NCBI GenBank assembly: GCA_964537685.1
Contig: CAZICM010000064.1
Span: 1-55,463, forward strand
Direction of reading: 5' to 3'
Origin: CAZICM01 sp964537685
GTDB lineage: Bacteria; Myxococcota_A; Polyangia; Polyangiales; Polyangiaceae
DNA: 55,463 nt
A program made the position numbers and the translations under genes. Of this stretch, positions 17,146-24,776 are shown in pieces; the first letter of the stretch is position 1, and the number at the start of each line of letters is the position of its first letter. The notes below the pieces were generated by a model, which was not told the origin of the DNA, did not search any database, and saw only the letters and a program-made list of their open reading frames with translations.

Positions 17146-17901
17146 CTATTGGGGATCGCTGGGAACAGGGGCAGCGGCGGCGGGAGGAGGAGTTGTGCCT
17201 TCCGCCTTGGCCGCTACCCGCTTTTTTTGCATCGAATTGAGCGTGTCGTAATGGCTAAAGAGCCGCGCTTCTAAATCCCGGGGGAGTGTGGGATCTTCCT
17301 CGACGGACCGGCGTATCCCACGGCGTAGGTCTTTTAGTATGCCGAGGGATTGGCCGCGTAGCTTTATCGCTTCCTTCCGGGAGAGTGCATTGGCATCCGC
17401 ACGCTGACCCAAGAGGCTGTGCAAGCTTTCTCCCGCGCGAACCATCCCATCGATCCAGTCGTAAAGCGTATGGCCCGGCGCAACAGTCCATGCCTTGAGT
17501 TTGACTTCATAGTCGGGAAGTTTGGCCCGGCGCTTGCGCGCGTTTTCCGCTTCGTCAACAAAGCGGGCCCGCCGTTCGGCCGCTTCCCCAACAAATGTGC
17601 TTTTTACATCCAGGAGAAAGCTCTTGTCGCCTTCTGAAACCGTGGGGCATGCCAGGGCCGCATCAATGCTGTGTTCGCACGCTTCATGGAAGGCATCGTG
17701 AATGTCGTCGGTCTCTTCGAGTTCGCGGGCATAAGGCTCGGTCGCGCGAAGAGGTTCCGGGAGGGCATCGATAAGCTTTATCTTGTTTTTAAGCGAGGGG
17801 GCCAGGGCTTGCCCAATGGGGGTGAGAACCAGGTCGGCGTGTTTGGTGGTGGTGATGTGAACAAGGACCTGAAGGAGATCGGACATGGGTAGGTTGGACA
17901 T
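17146..17901 (-). CDS. Helical hypothetical protein, possible paralogue of the gene at 54629
   Basis: 251 residues from the ATG at 17901. In-frame ATGs at 17985 and 17886 are alternatives. No signal peptide. Predicted all-helical with a conserved-looking centre: FHEACEHSIDAAL, then RARFVDEAENARKRRA, then LYDWIDGMVRAGESLHSLLG. The order and several residues (D-x-x-x-x-A-x(5)-LDAA; W-I-x-x-x-x-x-x-x-SL) match the protein at 54629-55429, which suggests one family. The C-terminus is Ala/Pro rich and flexible. Function unknown. The gene is divergent from the giant kinase, and about 250 bp of AT-rich DNA separates them. Confidence 0.7.
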   Translation of the reverse strand: MSNLPMSDLLQVLVHITTTKHADLVLTPIGQALAPSLKNKIKLIDALPEPLRATEPYARELEETDDIHDAFHEACEHSIDAALACPTVSEGDKSFLLDVKSTFVGEAAERRARFVDEAENARKRRAKLPDYEVKLKAWTVAPGHTLYDWIDGMVRAGESLHSLLGQRADANALSRKEAIKLRGQSLGILKDLRRGIRRSVEEDPTLPRDLEARLFSHYDTLNSMQKKRVAAKAEGTTPPPAAAAPVPSDPQ

Positions 17902-18155
17902 GAAAGATGTGTAACACGCTCCTTTTGCGGAGAGCAACAAAATTAAATCAATCGAATGGATCTCCGCCCTCCCATTCTCATTCATTGCATTTTCATTTTA
18001 TTTTATTTCATTGAATTGAATCCCAGCCCCTGCACCCGCCGGCCACAGACAAATCTGTCGCATTCTGCATTCAAAACCGATATTGTCGGCCTACCCGAAC
18101 CCTCATTCGGCCCAACTCCAATCACCGCCACCATTACAATTACAAAAGATCCGCT

Positions 18156-21100
18156 TTGAATATCCTGGCCCCCGGTACTCTGGTCGGAAAATATCCGGTC
18201 GTTTCGGTCTTAAGCACCGGTGGGATGGGCGTCATCTATGAAGCCGCTCATCCTGTGCTGGGTACTCGTGTCGTTATTAAAACCGTTCTCCCTTCTATGG
18301 CGGGCAATAGCGCGCTCGCCGACCGCTTCCGCAATGAGGCCCTCGCCGCCAGCCGTATCCGCGACGATAGGCTCCCGCAAATCTTCGATATCGATAGGCT
18401 CGAGGACAATACCCAGTACATGGTCATGGAGTTCCTCGAGGGCGAGGACCTCCAAAAACGCCTCGCTCAAGGGGCTTTAAGTACCGATTACGCCGTCCGC
18501 ATTATCTTTGAGGTGCTCGAAGTCCTGCATAAAGTGCATCAGCTCGGCATCATTCACCGCGATATCACGCCCAGAAATATCTTTCTCGCAAGGAGCGATC
18601 TGTTCGGCGAAATCCCAAAACTATTGGATTTCGGTGTCGCTCACTTCGTCGACGATCCCAATACAAGGCCCGGTGAAGTCGTCGGTTCGCCCTTTTATAT
18701 GGCGCCCGAACAGGTGCACGCGCGCAATTCGATCGGGCCTTGGACCGATGTGTTTTCAGCGGGTGTCGTGCTCTATGAAATGCTCGCTGGGCCAGGTGTG
18801 CGGCCTTGGCCTACCGTGAATCTCGTGGGCTATTTGTCCGCCCTCGCTATCCGGCAGCCTCCACGAAATTTGGCGGAAATGGTGCCAGGTTTGCCTTCCG
18901 CGCTGGTCGATGCGGTGATGAAGGCGATTCGTTTCGATGTCGAAGAGCGCTTCGCCGATGCCGCTTCGTTCGCTCAGGCGATCGAGCCTTTCGCCGCGAG
19001 CAGGGCCGCCCTGCACAATGCCCGTAGCCTGAAATCCAAGGCCGGTTCAGCTCATTCGCCGCAGGAAGAAGAAAAAACCCAGCTCGAAAACGACGCGACG
19101 GTGGCCATCGCCGTTACGCATAAAACCACCGAGATTAAGCCTAGAACCGGCGCGAAAATGCTGGCGGGAATTACCTCGCAGCTCGCCGTGCTCGCCAAGA
19201 AAACAATGCCCGCCGCCGCGCCAAGAGCCCGCCTCCGGGCCGGCGAGCGCAAGCATATGAGCGTGCTTTTGATGTCGGTGGTGCTCGAGGAGCCTAGGGA
19301 ACATTCGCTCGATAGCGAGGATGCCGATCAGTTAAACGAACAGATCGTTTCGCTCTTCGAGCAGCAGTTGGAGAGTTTTTCAGGTCATGTGATGCCGCCT
19401 TTGGGAGGCTCGATCATGGCGACCTTTGGCTACGAGCATGTGAGCGAAGATGATGCGGAAAGGGCTGTTTCAGCAGCCAATGCTCTGCTCGACAAGAGGC
19501 ATGAAATCAATTCGACGCTGATGGAGATTGGCTACATCGTCAATCTGCGCATCGGTATTCACACCGGTTTTGTGACGCGGGGCCGCGACGATGGAAGGGA
19601 TGATGTGGCGGGCGGCCTGACGGTGAACGCGGCACGCTTATTGGAGCGCAACGCCCCTTTGAACGGTGTGCTCGTGAGCCGCGAAACGCTGGATCTGCTG
19701 GGCGGGCGTTTTGCCGAGCGGCCTTTTGCCAAGCTGGTGTTGAAGGGGAGGCCCGATCCGGTCGAGGCGTTTGAGGTGCTGGGCCTGGCCGAGCTCGATA
19801 TCAAGCGCTGGGGACGCCCGGGGCATTTTCCAACGGCTCGTTTTGTGGGGCGCGATCGCGAGCTGGCCGAGCTTCAAACGCTGTTTCAGGAAGCGATTCC
19901 CGATATGCATGGGCCGGAAAGCATGCCGGCCGATAGCCTTAATCCAGGCGCGCGCGCGGCGCTGTTTCCGGCGGGAAGTCCAGAGGCTTTTTCGAGAGCT
20001 GCCCTTCTGAAATCGAAAATCTTTTCGTGTGTGATTACGGGCGCGCCGGGGATTGGAAAGTCGCGCTTGGTGCACGAGTTTTTAAAACGATCGCAGGCCG
20101 ATAGCAGCCAAGCGAGTTCGGTGCTCTTTGCGGAGCCGGGTTCGAAGGCGCCCTACAGTGTGTGGGTTGCCCTGCTCCAGCAGCTTTTTCTGACGCCCGG
20201 AGGCACGCGCTTCGATGCGATGCAAGTCCTCGCGCACCTGGGGCAAATCGCGATGTTCCTCGATGAACCCAAGCGTTCCGAGCTTTCTTCTCAAGCCAAC
20301 GTCGTGTCGTTTTTGCTGGGGCTGGGATGCGATGAGCTGTCCGATTCGCATTCGCCTTCCGAGCTTCAAAGCCGCATTCAGCAGACTTTGGTGCTCACCT
20401 TGGAGGCCATCGGGAAGAAGAGCGCGCAGACCCATCAGAATAGGCCGGCCTTCGTGGTGCTCGACAATCTTCACCGCGCCGATGAGGCGAGCCTGACGAT
20501 GCTAAACCGGGTTTTGTCGGCGATCCGCACACCTTGTCCGCCCATCTTTGTTCTTACGGTGCGCGATGCCGAGAGCGTGAATTTAAAACCCGGCGACAAT
20601 GTCCACATCAAAAACCTGCATCTGGAGGCGCTGCATCACGACGACGTGGCGAGCATTGCTCAAAGCATCGCGGGCTTTTCGCTCTCGCCCGATGCCGAAA
20701 AACTCGTTCTTGAAAGGGCGGCGGGCAATCCGCTCTTCGTTGAAGAGCTGGTCATTGCGCTGCGCGATCAGAACATTGCGGGGGCGGATGCTCAATCGCT
20801 CCGCACCTTTGTGCCCACATCGCTGTTTGGGCTGATTCTGTCGCGGGTCGATAGGCTTGGGCCGGAGCTTGGCGCGGCGCTCCGCTATGCGAGCGTGCTG
20901 GGCACGGAGTTTCCCGGGTCGCTGTTTGATGCGGTGATTTCGGCGCTGGACGATGAGCGCACGAGCCGCCGTCATCTGTTGGAATTGGTGCGCCGGGGCA
21001 TTTTGGAAAGCCGTTTCGATCAGCGCGAAGAGATGTTTTGTTTCCGGCAGGTGATGGTGCAGGGCGCGGTGTATGGAACGGTGCTGCGCGAAAACAAGCG

Positions 21101-22433
21101 GGTGCTGCACAAGCTCGCGGCTGAAGCGATTGAACGCAACTATGCGGGCAGGCTCGAGCCTCATTTCAATGCGCTCTTTCATCACTACAGCCAAACCGAT
21201 GAAATCGAAAAAATGGTGTATTACGCGAGGCTTTCGGGTAGCCGCGCGGTGGCCTTGGGGGCCTTTTCGGATTCGATCGAGATGCTTTTGCTGGCGGAGA
21301 ATTTCCGGAGCCGTTTGAGTTCCGACGATTTAACGGCGGCGGCGAAGGCGCTGTACGATTTGGCGACGGCGCTGTTTTGGCTTGGGCGGATGCGCGATGC
21401 GTGCGAGCGGGCCAATGAGGCTCAGGAGCTGTTGAGCAAGGATGAGCGCAACAAGAGTCTTACGCTGCGGGCGCGGGCTTGTTTGCTTTTGTCGGAGGGC
21501 GAATACCAGAAGGCCCGTTTTGCGGATGCGGCCGAGCATTTAAAACTTTCGAGGGCGCTCTTTCTCCGGGCGGAGCGGCCGTATGACGCGGCTCAGGCCG
21601 AGTGCACGCTGGGCTTTCAATTGAGGAAGCAGGGACGGCTGGAAGAAGGGTTGTCGCTGGCGAAGCAAGGCTGGCAGCAGTTAAAAGATTCGGGGAATTT
21701 ACCGGCGATTGTGAGAGCCGGGCACGACTTGGGAAATATTCTGAGGGATGTGGGCGAGCTGGATGCATCGCTGGCGGTGTTTGAGCGGGCGATCGCGGCG
21801 GGGCACGAGCTGAGGAAGAACGGCAATTCGGCGGCGGCGGTTTGGGGCATGCTGGCGGCGCGCTCGGGCCGTGGAATGACGTATGCGGCGATGGGCAGGC
21901 TGGATGAAGCGATTGCCGATCAGCGGGCGGTGTATGCGCTTTCGGTTCAAGAAAACAATCCGTTGGCGCAGGTTTCGGCGGGCTTTCATTTGGCCAATCA
22001 TTTGGCTGAAAAAGGCGAGCTTCCGGCCGCGGAACAGGCGGCTCTGCGGGCTTTGCGGCTCTGCGGCGAGCTTGGGCTTCTGGCGAGGGAGCTAAAATGC
22101 AGGCTTTTGCTGGCTCAGCTTGATGAGCGGCGGGGAAGAAAAGCCGAGAGCATCAAGCATTGGGACGCGGCGGAAGTGCTGGCCCGTAAAAATCAAGTCA
22201 GCGATGAGTCATGGGTCGAGATTGCCGAACCTTTAGCGCTTCTTTTGGTATCGCACGGAGGTTCAGCGGTTCGGATTGTGGAATTGATGCGCGAGGCCGA
22301 AGCCCGTGCGGCCCGCAGCGCCAATGCGGCGTTCAAGGCGAGGGTTGCGGCATTTTTGGCCAAAATGCCCGAAGGAAACGCGCTCAGCGCTCCAGACCTG
22401 AACACATTGCGTTTTGGTACGCGGATTGAGTAG
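18156..22433 (+). CDS. Ser/Thr kinase - cyclase-like - AAA ATPase - TPR signalling protein
   Basis: 1425 residues from a TTG start. The first internal ATG would cut off the glycine loop. Residues ~10-275 are a Hanks-type kinase: ATP Lys in V-I-K (42), H-R-D-I-T at 134-138 (Thr where most Ser/Thr kinases have Lys), Asn141, D-F-G at 158-160 and A-P-E at 183-185. The glycine loop is reduced to STGGMG. Residues ~365-545 have a class III nucleotide-cyclase fold, but both metal-binding Asp positions are lost (Ser374; Gly418 in LGGSIMATFG), so cyclase activity is unlikely. A P-loop G-A-P-G-I-G-K-S (629-636) opens a STAND/AAA ATPase part, followed from about 1000 by TPR-like helices to the end. Such fusions act as signal-sensing switches in myxobacteria. 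The TrpD-like gene follows by 38 bases, perhaps co-transcribed. Confidence 0.9.
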   Translation: MNILAPGTLVGKYPVVSVLSTGGMGVIYEAAHPVLGTRVVIKTVLPSMAGNSALADRFRNEALAASRIRDDRLPQIFDIDRLEDNTQYMVMEFLEGEDLQKRLAQGALSTDYAVRIIFEVLEVLHKVHQLGIIHRDITPRNIFLARSDLFGEIPKLLDFGVAHFVDDPNTRPGEVVGSPFYMAPEQVHARNSIGPWTDVFSAGVVLYEMLAGPGVRPWPTVNLVGYLSALAIRQPPRNLAEMVPGLPSALVDAVMKAIRFDVEERFADAASFAQAIEPFAASRAALHNARSLKSKAGSAHSPQEEEKTQLENDATVAIAVTHKTTEIKPRTGAKMLAGITSQLAVLAKKTMPAAAPRARLRAGERKHMSVLLMSVVLEEPREHSLDSEDADQLNEQIVSLFEQQLESFSGHVMPPLGGSIMATFGYEHVSEDDAERAVSAANALLDKRHEINSTLMEIGYIVNLRIGIHTGFVTRGRDDGRDDVAGGLTVNAARLLERNAPLNGVLVSRETLDLLGGRFAERPFAKLVLKGRPDPVEAFEVLGLAELDIKRWGRPGHFPTARFVGRDRELAELQTLFQEAIPDMHGPESMPADSLNPGARAALFPAGSPEAFSRAALLKSKIFSCVITGAPGIGKSRLVHEFLKRSQADSSQASSVLFAEPGSKAPYSVWVALLQQLFLTPGGTRFDAMQVLAHLGQIAMFLDEPKRSELSSQANVVSFLLGLGCDELSDSHSPSELQSRIQQTLVLTLEAIGKKSAQTHQNRPAFVVLDNLHRADEASLTMLNRVLSAIRTPCPPIFVLTVRDAESVNLKPGDNVHIKNLHLEALHHDDVASIAQSIAGFSLSPDAEKLVLERAAGNPLFVEELVIALRDQNIAGADAQSLRTFVPTSLFGLILSRVDRLGPELGAALRYASVLGTEFPGSLFDAVISALDDERTSRRHLLELVRRGILESRFDQREEMFCFRQVMVQGAVYGTVLRENKRVLHKLAAEAIERNYAGRLEPHFNALFHHYSQTDEIEKMVYYARLSGSRAVALGAFSDSIEMLLLAENFRSRLSSDDLTAAAKALYDLATALFWLGRMRDACERANEAQELLSKDERNKSLTLRARACLLLSEGEYQKARFADAAEHLKLSRALFLRAERPYDAAQAECTLGFQLRKQGRLEEGLSLAKQGWQQLKDSGNLPAIVRAGHDLGNILRDVGELDASLAVFERAIAAGHELRKNGNSAAAVWGMLAARSGRGMTYAAMGRLDEAIADQRAVYALSVQENNPLAQVSAGFHLANHLAEKGELPAAEQAALRALRLCGELGLLARELKCRLLLAQLDERRGRKAESIKHWDAAEVLARKNQVSDESWVEIAEPLALLLVSHGGSAVRIVELMREAEARAARSANAAFKARVAAFLAKMPEGNALSAPDLNTLRFGTRIE

Positions 22434-22471
22434 AGTGCCGGCCGGTTTTTGTCAGCAGGCAGGCACAGCGT

Positions 22472-23593
22472 ATGTTCGATGAAGATAAACTCCGCGCATT
22501 TGGTCGGCTTATTGTTCGGCTTCAGCAAGGCGAAAGCCTGACGCTGGACGAGACGCGGGAGGCGTACCGGCAAATTTGGCGCGCAGAGCAGCCTGATCTT
22601 CAGCAGGGCGCGTTTATTGCGACGCTGAAGGCCAAGGGCGAAACGCTGGATGAGCTTATCGGTGTGGCGCATGCCTTTACCGATGAATGGAAGCTGTTTT
22701 TCCCGCATACGGTGAAGGCGCCCGAGCCTCATTTGGGCTTTTGCGGCGTGGGTATGGATAGCCTGAAGACCGTTAATGTTTCGAGCGGTGCGGCGGTGAT
22801 CGCAGCGGCTTGCGGTGTTTATGTGCACAAGGTGGGCGCGCCGGCGCTGACAGGAACGAGCGGAAGCGCCGATGTGTTTGCGCTGTGGGGGGTGGATGTG
22901 GATATCCCCGGCGAAGAAAGCGTCAAGGTGACAGAGCAGACTCGCCTTGGATTTACGTCGCTGGTGGGCCAGGCGATTCTAAAGTCGGGCATCGGCCGGG
23001 TGATCAGTCAAATCCGCATAGGCACGTCGATTCATATTTCGGGCCCGATGGCCGTGCATATCGGCGAGCAACACAAAGTGATGGGCGTCCCTCACCCGTC
23101 AATGACGAAGCTTTGCTGCGAAGTGATGCGCGGGCTTGGATATAAGCGTGCCATCGTTCCTTGCGGAGCTTCGGGCGAGCATCCCGGACGTTATTTGGAT
23201 GAATTCAGTAATGTGGGCCAAACCCAGGTCGCCGAGCTTCATGAAGATGGAAGCATTAGCGAATATAAGCTTTCACCGGACGATGTGGGGATGCGCCGGG
23301 CGCGCTACGAAGAAATCGCGTCGGCGGGGACGCGCGAGGAAAATGCGCGCATTGTGGCGCAGGTATTGGCGGGAAAGCGTCAAGGCGCGGTGCTGGATAT
23401 TTTGGCGTACAACGCCGCGGCTTGTTTGAAGCTGATGGGCAAAGCCGAGAACCTCGAGATGGGTATACGGCATGCGCGGACGGCTGTGGAAACGGGTAAA
23501 GCCTGGGCTCAACTGCGCTCGCTGATCGAAGCGCAAAACCGGGATCCGAAGGCTGGTCTCGCTGCACTGGACGCGCTGGTCGCGGGCAATTGA
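22472..23593 (+). CDS. TrpD-like (glycosyltransferase family 3) phosphoribosyltransferase
   Basis: 373 residues. It has the anthranilate-phosphoribosyltransferase fold: an N-terminal helical domain (residues 1-70), then C-G-V-G-M-D-S-L-K-T-V-N-V-S at 91-104, corresponding to the PRPP-binding G-T-G-G-D...N-x-S of TrpD. It also has H-K-V-G-A at 119-123 and T-S-G-S-A-D-V at 129-135. No other trp gene is near. It overlaps the next gene by four bases (TTGA), so the two enzymes are probably made together. The neighbouring RiPP-type precursor suggests a dedicated, non-tryptophan role such as ribosylating a peptide or a small aromatic acid; that is inference. A YbiB-like TrpD2 nucleic-acid-binding protein is an alternative. 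Confidence 0.8.
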   Translation: MFDEDKLRAFGRLIVRLQQGESLTLDETREAYRQIWRAEQPDLQQGAFIATLKAKGETLDELIGVAHAFTDEWKLFFPHTVKAPEPHLGFCGVGMDSLKTVNVSSGAAVIAAACGVYVHKVGAPALTGTSGSADVFALWGVDVDIPGEESVKVTEQTRLGFTSLVGQAILKSGIGRVISQIRIGTSIHISGPMAVHIGEQHKVMGVPHPSMTKLCCEVMRGLGYKRAIVPCGASGEHPGRYLDEFSNVGQTQVAELHEDGSISEYKLSPDDVGMRRARYEEIASAGTREENARIVAQVLAGKRQGAVLDILAYNAAACLKLMGKAENLEMGIRHARTAVETGKAWAQLRSLIEAQNRDPKAGLAALDALVAGN

Positions 23594-24435
23594 CCGCGGA
23601 TCCGATGCTCCGCGCGCCCTTGGAATGGGTAGAAGTATCGCCGGGCACAACGGTTGTCGCGTCCATCGATCGGGCGTGGCTGCATAAAAACGATGGGTTT
23701 TCCGGGGGTGATGCGTTTGGGCTGCCGATGAGCGGCGCTTCGGGCACGTATCCCGATGCCTTTCGGAAATTGCTCGACGGCGTGATAGGCGCGGCGCAAG
23801 AGCAGGCCAGGCAAAGCCATAGCGAGCCGGCTCCTCCGCTCACTCCGGCGCGATGGGTGTACAGGCTTTCAGGCTACTATCACACGACGCACGCCACGCC
23901 CTCGCTGATGAACGAAGCTTTTGAGCGCTTTCGGGAGATGGGCCGCCCGGCGCTTGCGCAATGGGCGAAAAACAAGGCGCGCGAAGAAGCGGGGCACGAT
24001 GTGCTGGCGCTCCGCGATATTCAGGCGATGGGCTTCGATGCGGATCGCGTGCTGGCCGTGTTAAAGCCCGACATCGCCCTGCGTTTGGTCGGGCTGTTTA
24101 CAAGCTTTGTACGCGCGGCCGACCCCATCGGATGTGTGGGCTATGCCTACGCCTTGGAAAAGCTCGCGGCTCTGCGGGACAGCGGCTACATCGCCTATGT
24201 GAAAAGCATCCTGCCGCCCGGCACGGACGCGACGCGCTGCCTGCGGGTGCACAGCGGAGCGGGAAGTGATGTGAATCATGTGGAAGACACGGTGCGGATG
24301 GGGGCTGCGCTGTCGGCGCCCGAGCGCACTCAAATCGCTATTGCCTGTTATGAAACAGCGGCTCTATGTTACACGGCGCCGCAGGGCGGGCACATCTCCG
24401 ACCGGGAATTGCAAGAGCAATTGGCGGCGATTTGA
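23590..24435 (+). CDS. Heme-oxygenase-like diiron oxidase (HDO / TenA-PqqC fold)
   Basis: 281 residues from a TTG overlapping the upstream stop; an ATG at 23605 is an alternative. The sequence shows a full ligand set for a heme-oxygenase-like diiron oxidase: E132/E133 and H136 (REEAGHDVLAL), E190 (YAYALEKLA), then H221, D227 and H230 (RVHSGAGSDVNHVED). Family members (UndA, SznF, BesC and CADD types) use O2 for oxidative cleavage, N-oxygenation or self-sacrificing cofactor synthesis. The N-terminal ~85 residues are extra. It lies between the TrpD-like gene and the NHLP precursor, 34 bases before the latter. The substrate is unknown; a peptide residue or an amino-acid-derived group are both possible. 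Confidence 0.8.
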   Translation: MTADPMLRAPLEWVEVSPGTTVVASIDRAWLHKNDGFSGGDAFGLPMSGASGTYPDAFRKLLDGVIGAAQEQARQSHSEPAPPLTPARWVYRLSGYYHTTHATPSLMNEAFERFREMGRPALAQWAKNKAREEAGHDVLALRDIQAMGFDADRVLAVLKPDIALRLVGLFTSFVRAADPIGCVGYAYALEKLAALRDSGYIAYVKSILPPGTDATRCLRVHSGAGSDVNHVEDTVRMGAALSAPERTQIAIACYETAALCYTAPQGGHISDRELQEQLAAI

Positions 24436-24469
24436 ACGAGATCTGTAAACGAGGCCGAGGAGTTCTCCA

Positions 24470-24772
24470 ATGAAAGAAAAGACCACATATACGCGGCATA
24501 CGGAACTGTCAGCGGAGGAAGTGGCCAACCTCGCAGCATGGGATCGCTGCGTGGTGCGGGCGTGGAAGGATGAAGAGTTTAAGCAGAAGCTGATGGACGA
24601 TCCCAATGCGGCGCTCGCCGAAATGGGCTTTAGCGTGCCGCAGGGTGTTCATTTTGTGGTCGTCGAGAACACGTCCGATCGCAGGCATTTGGTGCTGCCC
24701 TGCCCCTCGGGTGATGTGTCGGTGAAAGAGCCGACGACGAGGCCGCTGAGCGATTACGATCCTGGTTTCTGA
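24470..24772 (+). CDS. NHLP-family (nitrile-hydratase-like leader) RiPP precursor candidate
   Basis: 100 residues with a gaggag site eight bases before the ATG. Residues ~24-77 match the NHLP leader consensus: RAWKDEEFKQKL, DDPNAALAEMGFSVPQGV, then VVVENTSDRRHLVLP. In proteusins and related peptides the leader ends at this V-L-P. The remainder, residues 78-100 (CPSGDVSVKEPTTRPLSDYDPGF split as CPSGDVSVKE and PTTRPLSDYDPGF), would be the core. It is small, with one Cys, one Tyr, one Phe and no Trp. The C-x-L-C-S-C metal motif of true nitrile hydratase alpha subunits is absent. It ends the + strand set, four bases from the convergent S53 peptidase gene. No NHLM-type transporter is visible nearby. 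Confidence 0.8.
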   Translation: MKEKTTYTRHTELSAEEVANLAAWDRCVVRAWKDEEFKQKLMDDPNAALAEMGFSVPQGVHFVVVENTSDRRHLVLPCPSGDVSVKEPTTRPLSDYDPGF

Positions 24773-24776
24773 TCGC

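Noticed and set aside
16667..17251. Pro/Ser-rich + strand reading frames
   Set aside because: They run over the ends of two real - strand genes, have no ribosome site, and are low-complexity because the DNA is pyrimidine-rich.
22434..22471. Terminator CCGGCCGG-TTTTT between the kinase and TrpD-like genes
   Set aside because: The palindrome has no loop and cannot form a proper hairpin.
22472..23593. Genuine tryptophan-biosynthesis trpD
   Set aside because: No other trp genes are nearby, and it is coupled to a diiron oxidase and a peptide precursor.
24470..24772. Nitrile hydratase alpha subunit
   Set aside because: Only the leader-like fold is shared. The C-x-L-C-S-C metal motif and the beta subunit are missing, and the protein is half the length.
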